From Bacteroidales bacterium UBA1237 (lineage in GTDB: Bacteria; Bacteroidota; Bacteroidia; Bacteroidales; UBA932): DNA of 5,614 bases. A program made the position numbers and the translations under genes. The stretch lies in the NCBI GenBank assembly GCA_002308935.1, contig DBWN01000269.1:764-6377 (forward strand), written 5' to 3'. Below, piece after piece: positions 1 to 5,276 of the stretch; positions within the stretch are counted from its first letter, which is position 1; every line of letters starts with the position of its first letter. Below the pieces are notes generated by a model. That model was not told the DNA's origin and ran no database searches. It worked only from the letters and a program-made list of their open reading frames with translations.

Positions 1-816
1 GCTGACATGGGGGAGAAAGAGGCAACTGGGCATGCCCTGGAAATGCTCAGTCTCGTCTATGATGCAGTCAAGGAGCATGAAAAGGACATTGCCTTGGCTT
101 TCAGCCCGGAAGAGGCATTAATCAATAAGGAGAAAGGACTGGTTTCCATCATGATAGGTATGGAGAACGGCTCCCCGATACGCAATTCGCTGTCTCTCCT
201 CAGGATGTTCTACAGGCTTGGTGTAAGATACATGACATTGACACACAATGCTGACAATCTGATTGCTGACGCCGCGGCTGAGGGTAACAGGTGGCATGGG
301 CTCAGTCCGTTCGGAAGGGAAGTGGTGAGTGAGATGAACAGGCTGGGAATGATAGTGGATGTAGCACATGTCTCAGATGAGACTTTTTACGATGTTATAG
401 AATGCTCAAAGGCCCCGATCGTGTCCACTCATTCATGTTGCAGGGCCCTCGCATCACATCGTAGGAACATGACTGACGATATGATCCGGAAGATGGCTGA
501 CAAGGGAGGCGTAATCCAGATCAATTTCTATCCGGCTTTCCTTTCTGATTCTTATGAAACTTCGATGCCTGGAGTTTCCGTCATTGCCGATCATATTGAC
601 CATGCAGTGAAGATTGCCGGTATCGAGCATGTCGGAATAGGAACCGATTTTGACGGTATAGAAATAACCCCTGACGGCATGGAGGATGTCTCGAAACTTC
701 CCAGGGTTTTCGACGAATTGACAATACGTGGTTATTCTGAAGACCAGATTGAGAAGATAGCAGGCAAGAACTTTATCCGCGTCTTTAATGACGTGATTTC
801 CTGCGCATTAGTCTAG
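1..816 (+). CDS. Membrane/renal-type dipeptidase (peptidase family M19), 5'-truncated by window edge
   Basis: Zinc-dependent dipeptidase of the M19 amidohydrolase-fold family, which cleaves dipeptides (some members accept D-residues at the C-terminal position). The frame is open from base 1, so the true start lies upstream and the ATG at 7 is internal. The 271 visible residues carry the family landmarks in order: the bridging metal Glu in IGMENG (codon 163-165), the YMTLTHN segment, a metal His in DVAHVS (codon 367-369), a second metal His in STHS (codon 430-432), and HVGIGTDFDG near 628-657 with the conserved catalytic-region Asp. The N-terminal HxD metal pair expected in this family is not in view, as expected for a fragment lacking its first part. 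The segment between the INFYPAFL stretch and HIDHAVKIAG is short, as in the compact bacterial forms. A signal peptide cannot be judged. The gene converges on cinA. Family assignment is firm; substrate is inference. Confidence 0.93.
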   Translation, partial: ADMGEKEATGHALEMLSLVYDAVKEHEKDIALAFSPEEALINKEKGLVSIMIGMENGSPIRNSLSLLRMFYRLGVRYMTLTHNADNLIADAAAEGNRWHGLSPFGREVVSEMNRLGMIVDVAHVSDETFYDVIECSKAPIVSTHSCCRALASHRRNMTDDMIRKMADKGGVIQINFYPAFLSDSYETSMPGVSVIADHIDHAVKIAGIEHVGIGTDFDGIEITPDGMEDVSKLPRVFDELTIRGYSEDQIEKIAGKNFIRVFNDVISCALV

Positions 817-839
817 GAAATGGCTTTTGAGCATATTTT

Positions 840-878
840 TACAACAAAAATGTTAACCATCACAACATTTTTGTTGTA
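840..878. terminator. Hairpin terminator between convergent genes
   Basis: A perfect 15-bp inverted repeat (840-854 and 864-878) with a 9-nt loop lies in the 73-bp gap between the stop of the dipeptidase gene (816) and the stop of cinA (890). On the + strand the stem is followed at once by a T-rich run (879-887), so it fits an intrinsic terminator for the dipeptidase transcript. The stem is AT-rich with only a few G-C pairs. On the minus strand the following bases are a mixed A/T run rather than a clean U-tract, so service as the cinA operon terminator is possible but less certain. Confidence 0.75.
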
Positions 879-889
879 TTTTTTGTTTA

Positions 890-2161
890 CTAATGCTTTA
901 AGTCTTTTATGATGAAAAGGCGCAGGGCATCCAGAGCAGCTGATGTGAATCTTTCGATATTCGTCTTTCTGTCATTCTTATAGACTCTCATTACAGAGTC
1001 TGTCCCATTAGGTCCGGCGAGACCGATCCAGACAGTTCCGACCGCATTGAGGCCATCTCCCCCGGGGCCGGCCAGTCCGGTTGTGGAAACTGAATATGTA
1101 CTTCCAGTCAGTTTCCGTACTCCTTCTGCCATTGCAGTAACAACTTCAGAACTGATGACGCCACAGGTTTCGACTGTTTCTGGACTTACGCCAAGGACAT
1201 TCTGTTTGACATCCACCGCATAGGAGGTTACAGATCCAAGGAAATAGTCGGAGGCTCCTGGAACGGATGTAATCATGGAAGCTATCATGCCTCCAGTACA
1301 TGATTCAGCGGCGCTGAGGGTCATTCCCGTGCCTCTGAGAAGGTCTCCTATGGCACTCTGGAGGGTATCATCCTTATAGGAATAGATCATGTCTCCGAGT
1401 ATGGGTTTCAACTTGGCAAACTCCTCGTCGATACGCCTTTCCTCCTCATCCTTGTTACCTCCATAGATAGAAAGCCTGAGTCTTACTCCGGTCAATTGGT
1501 TGGGGAGATATGCTAGATGCATATCTGCGGGCAGACTGTCCTCCCAGGACTCTATCTTTTTGGAAAGGGCTGATTCAGCCATTCCTGCTACCATCAGGCA
1601 TTTATGGAATATATCTGAGAGGGGATTGTGCTCCTTGATGTCTTTGATGACATCTGGAAGGGCTCCAATCGCTTCGAAAGGAACTCCAGGAAGGGCATAG
1701 AGGGTAGCAGGATGTCCGAACCTGCTCTCAGGGAAGCGGAAGACCATCACCGGAGCAGTGCCTTTCCGGTTGGGAATGACTTCGCAGGTGTCCGGGACAA
1801 GCGCCTGGGCCTTGTTGATGTCCAGAACGTCTAACCCCCTTGCACGAAGGATTTCATGGACGATCTGGAGCTGGGGCTCGTTCACAACGTACCCTTTGCT
1901 TCCGGACAATCTGGCAAGCGCATCCTTAGTGATGTCATCCTTGGTGGGTCCCAGGCCACCTGTGGAAATGACTATCTCATTGAGACTAAGCTCATTATTC
2001 AGATTATCAATGATTGATTTGCTATCGTCCCCGATTGACAGCATCCTAGTGACCTTTACTCCGGTCTCTTCCAGGGCCCTTGAAATTGCCGATGAGTTGG
2101 TGTCGAGAATCTGCCCTATAAGGATCTCGTCACCTATCGTACAGATTGAAGCTTGTGTCAT
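890..2161 (-). CDS. cinA: CinA-family protein: N-terminal molybdopterin-binding-like domain plus C-terminal nicotinamide-nucleotide amidase (PncC) domain
   Basis: 423 residues, the usual full length for two-domain CinA. Residues 1-170 form the COG1058/MoCF-like domain with GDEILIGQ (10-17), TGGLGPTKDDIT (67-78) and LPGVPFEA (157-164); in studied CinA proteins this domain has ADP-ribose pyrophosphatase activity. A linker domain follows (about 180-255). Residues 265-420 are the PncC amidase domain, with AESCTGG (285-291), GSVTSYAVDVK (309-319) and TTGLAGPGGD (360-369), which deamidates NMN to nicotinate mononucleotide in pyridine-nucleotide recycling. The protein is expected to be cytoplasmic. 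Its ATG overlaps the pyrD TGA in ATGA (2158-2161), so translational coupling is likely and the start is well fixed; no Shine-Dalgarno is visible. The name (competence/damage-inducible) comes from cinA-recA operons of Gram-positives; no recA is present here, so a DNA-damage or competence role should not be assumed. Confidence 0.95.
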   Translation of the reverse strand: MTQASICTIGDEILIGQILDTNSSAISRALEETGVKVTRMLSIGDDSKSIIDNLNNELSLNEIVISTGGLGPTKDDITKDALARLSGSKGYVVNEPQLQIVHEILRARGLDVLDINKAQALVPDTCEVIPNRKGTAPVMVFRFPESRFGHPATLYALPGVPFEAIGALPDVIKDIKEHNPLSDIFHKCLMVAGMAESALSKKIESWEDSLPADMHLAYLPNQLTGVRLRLSIYGGNKDEEERRIDEEFAKLKPILGDMIYSYKDDTLQSAIGDLLRGTGMTLSAAESCTGGMIASMITSVPGASDYFLGSVTSYAVDVKQNVLGVSPETVETCGVISSEVVTAMAEGVRKLTGSTYSVSTTGLAGPGGDGLNAVGTVWIGLAGPNGTDSVMRVYKNDRKTNIERFTSAALDALRLFIIKDLKH

Positions 2162-3186
2162 TTCAGCTTTTTAAGTATTTTTTTGACTGCTGCGGGGCCT
2201 TCATATATGAATCCCGTACAGATTTCGATCAGAGAAGCACCTGCATCAAGCATTTGCCTTGCCTGTTCTGCCGTCATTATTCCTCCTACACCTATGACGG
2301 GAAGCCTACCATCTGTTTTCTCATTAATGTACTTGACAAGCTTCAGGCTGCGTTCGAACAGGGGAGCCCCGGACAATCCTCCGGCGCCTATCTTGGTCAG
2401 TCTGGAAGTGGAAGTAGAGAGCCCCTCACGTGAGGTAGTGGTGTTACCGGCAATTATGCCGTCCACTCCGGAGAGCATGCAATAGCCTAGGATTTCGTCC
2501 AGTTCTTCACGGGGAATGTCGGGGGAGACCTTTACCAAAAGTGGCTTGTAGGTGTCATAGCATACTCTCAGTTCAAGCAGAGGATCGATTATGTCAGAGA
2601 GGTATGATACATCCTGGAGATGCTGGAGGCCTTCCACGTTAGGGCAAGAGACGTTTACGGAGAACATGTCCACAAAGTCGTAGAGATAGGAAAAGGCCTT
2701 TTTGTAATCAGCCACGATGTCATCGTCAGACGCCGAAGTGGTGTTCTTTGCGATGCTTGCACAGATAATGGTCTTCGGAGGGTCGGACTTCAGCCTGTCT
2801 ATCGCATGGAACACACCTTTGTTATTGATGCCCATACGGTTAATAAGGGCCTTATCCTGAGGCAGTCTGAAGAGTCTGGGGCGAGGATTGCCCTCTTGGG
2901 GAAGAGGGGTCAGGGAACCTATTTCTATGAAAGAGAAACCGAACCATGCCAGTTCATTATAGTGGTCACCATTCTTGTCTATACCGGCAGCGAGGCCCAC
3001 AGGATTGGAGAATTCCAATCCGAATAGTTTCTTCTTCAAGGATGGGTCATTATGCCTGTAGAAAAGCCTCAGGAGCCTTCCGAGAAGGGGAATCTGGCGG
3101 GCAAATCCAAGCATCCGGAAAGTGAAGTCGTGGGTCTTTTCCGGAGAGAATCTGAACAAAATAGGTCTTACCAGCTGTTTGTACAT
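2158..3186 (-). CDS. pyrD: Dihydroorotate dehydrogenase, class 2 (quinone-dependent type)
   Basis: Flavoenzyme oxidising dihydroorotate to orotate, step four of UMP synthesis, passing electrons to a membrane quinone. I start it at the ATG at 3186 (342 aa) because MYKQLVRPILFRFSPE aligns with the class 2 N-terminus; an in-frame GTG at 3201 would add five residues (MYICA). The class 2 N-terminal helical extension is present (about residues 1-50), followed by NPVGLAAGIDKNG (61-73, FMN-site Lys71), GSLTPLPQEGNPRPRLFRLP (90-109), NRMGINN (116-122), VKVSPD with Lys219, NTT (248-250), GGLSG (269-273) and GVGGI (299-303). Odd points: the catalytic-base position in NVSCPN (178-183) is Cys181, where class 2 enzymes such as E. 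coli PyrD have Ser, and the FMN-phosphate loop reads CTGF (323-326) where YSGF or YTGF is usual. The gene lies 18 nt after the XRE gene and overlaps cinA by 4 nt. Confidence 0.95.
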   Translation of the reverse strand: MYKQLVRPILFRFSPEKTHDFTFRMLGFARQIPLLGRLLRLFYRHNDPSLKKKLFGLEFSNPVGLAAGIDKNGDHYNELAWFGFSFIEIGSLTPLPQEGNPRPRLFRLPQDKALINRMGINNKGVFHAIDRLKSDPPKTIICASIAKNTTSASDDDIVADYKKAFSYLYDFVDMFSVNVSCPNVEGLQHLQDVSYLSDIIDPLLELRVCYDTYKPLLVKVSPDIPREELDEILGYCMLSGVDGIIAGNTTTSREGLSTSTSRLTKIGAGGLSGAPLFERSLKLVKYINEKTDGRLPVIGVGGIMTAEQARQMLDAGASLIEICTGFIYEGPAAVKKILKKLK

Positions 3187-3204
3187 GGCACAAATATACA
3201 CAAA

Positions 3205-3555
3205 TCACTGGAATTCCCTGAATGTTCCGTTGTCGTAAAAAATGACAACCTTGGTAATCTTAGGAGAATCTTCTGTTGTTTCTTGCACTTCAACTTGCTC
3301 GACAGGTGGTCTGATATCCTCAGCAGGGGGGCAAGGATCCTGAAAAGACTTGTACATACGACCTTGACCGCAGATAAGCCATTCCAGATTGAGACGGGGG
3401 AAATGCCTGGCTACACTCTCGATGAATTCAAATCCAGGCTTGTTGCGGCCAGCCAGAATGTGAGATACGCTTGCTTTGGCTACACCGACCGTGTCAGCGA
3501 ACTGTGACTGTGAGATATTCTCGGCATTGAGGAATTGTTGGAGGCGCTTGTTCAT
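3205..3555 (-). CDS. Small XRE-family helix-turn-helix DNA-binding protein
   Basis: A 116-residue putative transcription factor, counted from the ATG at 3555 (MNKRLQQFL). An in-frame GTG at 3573 would add six residues, but it overlaps the -7 promoter-like box, so the ATG is preferred. Residues 4-65 form a Cro/C1-type five-helix fold: ISQSQFADTVGVAKASVSHI (14-33) is the helix-turn-helix, followed by the LAGRNKPG turn (34-41) and the NLEWLICGQGRMYK segment (56-69) typical of Bacteroidota members. A polar, Pro/Glu-rich linker (about 70-98) leads to ITKVVIFYDNGTFREFQ (100-116), a short C-terminal beta-like segment recurrent in these proteins. No ligand domain, protease site or membrane segment is seen. 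It leads the cluster with pyrD and cinA. Autoregulation through the 15-bp motif just upstream is plausible but inferred. Its target genes are unknown. Confidence 0.88.
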   Translation of the reverse strand: MNKRLQQFLNAENISQSQFADTVGVAKASVSHILAGRNKPGFEFIESVARHFPRLNLEWLICGQGRMYKSFQDPCPPAEDIRPPVEQVEVQETTEDSPKITKVVIFYDNGTFREFQ

Positions 3556-3572
3556 GGCTTTTTCTTTGTTCA

Positions 3573-3603
3573 CAAATTTAATTAAATAATTCGAAATATT
3601 AAA
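3573..3603 (-). promoter_or_regulatory. Probable promoter of the XRE-pyrD-cinA operon
   Basis: On the minus strand TAAATTTG (3580 down to 3573) matches the Bacteroidota -7 consensus TAnnTTTG exactly. Exactly 19 nt upstream is TTTA (3603 down to 3600), three of four bases of the -33 consensus TTTG. The -7 box ends 17 nt before the ATG at 3555, giving a short leader. Surrounding DNA is very AT-rich, so a chance match is possible, but spacing and position both fit. Confidence 0.5.
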
Positions 3604-3617
3604 GGATACAATTGTAT
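3602..3617 (-). promoter_or_regulatory. Candidate operator, copy 1 of a 15-bp near-palindromic motif
   Basis: Read on the minus strand, 3616 down to 3602 is TACAATTGTATCCTT, with a perfect 12-bp palindrome ATACAATTGTAT at 3606-3617. It abuts and slightly overlaps the putative -33 box of the XRE operon promoter, a position where a bound dimer would affect RNA polymerase. The same 15 bases occur once more at 3901-3915 in inverted orientation. Binding by the adjacent XRE protein is inferred from position only. Confidence 0.4.
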
Positions 3618-3773
3618 AATTGATAATCCCTGTGGTGTGAGAAAGTGTAGTAAATTACTTAAATATTTAAATAGATAATTTGATATAAATTGCTGATAAA
3701 CATTAAATTAGTTTTAATATTTTTGATAAATATTCGGTATCGGGGACTTCAATGTGTGATTTTTGCCAAAAGT

Positions 3774-3794
3774 TATTGAATTTATAATTCAATA
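3774..3794. repeat. Short inverted repeat (9-bp arms, 3-nt centre)
   Basis: Arms 3774-3782 and 3786-3794 are perfect complements around the centre TAT. The arms are almost entirely A/T with one G-C pair, so an RNA hairpin would be weak. It could be an operator for a dimeric protein or chance in AT-rich DNA; no run of T follows to support a terminator. Confidence 0.3.
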
Positions 3795-3900
3795 GAATTT
3801 TATAATTATTTGATTTCTAATTGTTTATAATCTATATATAATAGTAATTATAAATACTTATTTTACATTTGTAATAGTCTTTGAAATCCGGCGTAATTTT

Positions 3901-3915
3901 TACAATTGTATCCTT
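3901..3915 (+). promoter_or_regulatory. Candidate operator, copy 2 of the 15-bp motif
   Basis: TACAATTGTATCCTT on the + strand is identical to the minus-strand reading of 3616-3602. Its palindromic core is TACAATTGTA (3901-3910). It ends 43 nt upstream of the queA -33 box, so if bound it would act from a distance on queA or by looping with copy 1 across about 285 bp. Function is inferred. Confidence 0.35.
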
Positions 3916-3958
3916 CGATATCAATTATCCAAACGCCAATCAAGCCTTTTCCTGAGAA

Positions 3959-3989
3959 TTTGAAAATCGCGTGCGATGGTTTAACTTTG
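3959..3989 (+). promoter_or_regulatory. Promoter of queA, Bacteroidota primary-sigma type
   Basis: TTTG (3959-3962), then 19 nt, then TAACTTTG (3982-3989) is a full match to the Bacteroidota consensus TTTG-N19-21-TAnnTTTG. The -7 box ends 21 nt before the ATG at 4011, predicting a leader of roughly 15 nt. This also argues that queA starts at 4011 rather than at upstream in-frame TTG codons such as 3906, which would lie before the promoter. Confidence 0.75.
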
Positions 3990-4010
3990 TACAGATTTAG
4001 AATTCTCACG

Positions 4011-5237
4011 ATGAAACCATCAATAAGGATTGAAGACTACAACTACGACCTGCCTGACGACAGGATCGCGAAATATCCACTCCCCGAACGAGATTCTTCC
4101 AAATTGCTTCGTTATTCGGACGGTGTAGTTGACGAACATATATTCAGGGAACTGCCGGAACTGCTTCCTAAAGATTCGCTGATGATCTTCAACGATACGA
4201 AAGTGGTTCCTGCCAGGCTGCGTTTTGAGAGAAGTTCCGGTGCTCACATCGAGATTTTTTGCCTTGAACCTGTTTCACCGGCTGAATATGTCTCTTCATT
4301 CGCTTCAACTGATTCCTGTACGTGGAAATGCGTCATAGGAAATGCCAAACGCTGGAAAGGAGATGTCCTTACTCTCTGCAATCCGGAAAGCGATCCCGAG
4401 ATTTCCTCCATGGGCCTGGAGGCGAGGTTGATCGGACGCGATGGTCAGACCGGATCCGTTGAATTCTCGTGGAACGGTGGGCTTCCATTCTCCAGGGTAC
4501 TCGAACTCTGTGGTACTATTCCTATCCCTCCATACCTTAACAGAAAGACGGAAGCCATTGATTCAGAACGCTACCAGACCCTATATGCAAAGATAAGGGG
4601 GTCGGTGGCCGCTCCGACTGCCGGGCTGCATTTCACTTCAGATGTCCTGGACCGGATCCGCAAATGCGGAATCGATACGCAGAATGTATGTTTACATGTG
4701 GGAGCAGGGACATTCCTTCCAGTCAAAAGCGAAGATGTTGCTGACCATCCCATGCACAGGGAGCCGTTCTCAGTAAGTCTCGGACTCATCAAGAAACTGC
4801 GGGATAACGCAGGAAAGCTTATTGCAGTCGGTACTACATCCGTCCGTACCTTGGAATCCCTTTACTACATCGGAGTCAAATGCATTGAAAATGGAGCTCC
4901 CGGCGATGTCGATCAGTGGGAACCTTATGACAGGGACTACTCCTATACCGTGCGTCAAAGCCTTGATGCTATAGCTAAATATTTGGAAGATAATGGACTT
5001 GAGACTCTTAAATGCGGGACTAGGATAATCATAGTCCCAGGTTTCAGATTCCGTCTTGTTGATATTCTGGTAACTAATTTCCATCAGCCGGAAAGCACCC
5101 TGATCCTTCTCATATCCGCCTTCGTCGGTGGAGATTGGCGAACCATATACGACTATGCACTTGGACATGGTTTCCGGTTCTTGAGTTATGGAGACAGCTC
5201 ACTGCTTTTCCGCCGCGATATTGCTATTGGCCGATAA
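4011..5237 (+). CDS. queA: S-adenosylmethionine:tRNA ribosyltransferase-isomerase, long form
   Basis: Transfers and isomerises the ribosyl moiety of SAM onto 7-aminomethyl-7-deazaguanine at the wobble position of GUN-anticodon tRNAs, forming epoxyqueuosine in the cytoplasm. Family signatures run in order: MIFNDTKVVPARLRF (58-72), GTIPIPPYL (168-176), ERYQTLYA (186-193), GSVAAPTAGLHF (197-208), CLHVGAGTFLPV (227-238), DHPMHRE (245-251), AVGTTSVRTLES (272-283), TNFHQPESTLILLISAFVG (355-373) and FRFLSYGDSSLLF (388-400). The start at 4011 is chosen from the promoter and the conserved opening YDLPDDRIAKYPLPERDSSKLL. It has 408 residues against about 350 for E. coli-type QueA. Most of the excess lies between TLES (280-283) and GTRIIIVPGF (336-345), a long insert with WEPYDRDYSY, plus a longer middle region (about 80-120). 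No other queuosine gene is visible. It runs divergently from the XRE operon. Confidence 0.95.
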   Translation: MKPSIRIEDYNYDLPDDRIAKYPLPERDSSKLLRYSDGVVDEHIFRELPELLPKDSLMIFNDTKVVPARLRFERSSGAHIEIFCLEPVSPAEYVSSFASTDSCTWKCVIGNAKRWKGDVLTLCNPESDPEISSMGLEARLIGRDGQTGSVEFSWNGGLPFSRVLELCGTIPIPPYLNRKTEAIDSERYQTLYAKIRGSVAAPTAGLHFTSDVLDRIRKCGIDTQNVCLHVGAGTFLPVKSEDVADHPMHREPFSVSLGLIKKLRDNAGKLIAVGTTSVRTLESLYYIGVKCIENGAPGDVDQWEPYDRDYSYTVRQSLDAIAKYLEDNGLETLKCGTRIIIVPGFRFRLVDILVTNFHQPESTLILLISAFVGGDWRTIYDYALGHGFRFLSYGDSSLLFRRDIAIGR

Positions 5238-5250
5238 ATTGCTAAATTTG
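5220..5250 (+). promoter_or_regulatory. Probable promoter of the acyltransferase gene
   Basis: TAAATTTG (5243-5250) matches the -7 consensus TAnnTTTG exactly, and ATTG (5220-5223), three of four bases of TTTG, stands 19 nt upstream, inside the last codons of queA. The -7 box ends 26 nt before the ATG at 5277. The downstream gene may therefore be transcribed separately from queA as well as by read-through. Confidence 0.5.
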
Positions 5251-5263
5251 TCTTTTAGACAAA
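5247..5263. repeat. Inverted repeat overlapping the -7 box
   Basis: TTTGTCT (5247-5253) and AGACAAA (5257-5263) are perfect complements around TTT. The left arm contains the TTTG of the putative -7 box, and the right arm falls about where transcription should start. It could be an operator covering the promoter, a weak hairpin at the queA 3' end, or chance. It is not a good + strand terminator because A's, not T's, follow. Confidence 0.35.
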
Positions 5264-5276
5264 AAAGTTTCGAAAG

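Larger units (their letters stand above)
3574..3958. other. AT-rich divergent intergenic region without a supported gene
   Basis: This stretch between the XRE gene and the queA promoter is far richer in A+T than the flanking genes. It holds the XRE operon promoter, the two 15-bp motif copies, a 9-bp-stem inverted repeat (3774-3794), a 12-bp palindrome at 3659-3670, and a lone -7-like TACATTTG at 3864-3871 with no -33 partner. The only ATG-initiated reading frame I noted is 11 codons (3752-3787). No tRNA-like fold, attL/R-type repeat or insertion-sequence remnant was recognised. A slightly GC-richer patch at about 3735-3770 is unexplained. Confidence 0.6.

Noticed and set aside
1758..2174. A 138-codon + strand ORF antisense to cinA
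   Set aside because: It lies within the well-supported cinA gene on the other strand, has no recognisable domain and no promoter; it is a coding shadow.
2620..3027. A 135-codon + strand ORF antisense to pyrD
   Set aside because: It mirrors conserved pyrD codons and shows no family motif; coding shadow.
3187..3201. GTG start for pyrD at 3201 and a -7-like TATATTTG (minus strand, 3198 down to 3191) as a separate pyrD promoter
   Set aside because: The ATG at 3186 matches the class 2 N-terminus better. The -7-like box ends only 4 nt before that ATG and has no TTTG-like box 19-21 nt upstream, so it is probably chance.
3752..3787. An 11-codon ORF (MCDFCQKLLNL) that could be a leader peptide, its stop inside the 3774-3794 repeat
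   Set aside because: No promoter or ribosome-binding signal is evident, no attenuator structure with a T-run follows, and ORFs this short are expected by chance.
3864..3871. TACATTTG as a second queA promoter
   Set aside because: It matches the -7 consensus but has no -33 element at the right distance, in DNA where A/T-rich matches are common.
3906..4010. N-terminal extension of queA from an upstream in-frame TTG (35 extra residues)
   Set aside because: The extension contains the full-match promoter at 3959-3989 in its own coding sequence, has no QueA-family similarity that I recognise, and the conserved N-terminus begins right at the ATG at 4011.
4770..5168. A 132-codon minus-strand ORF antisense to queA
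   Set aside because: It overlaps conserved queA motifs and has no recognisable product; coding shadow.
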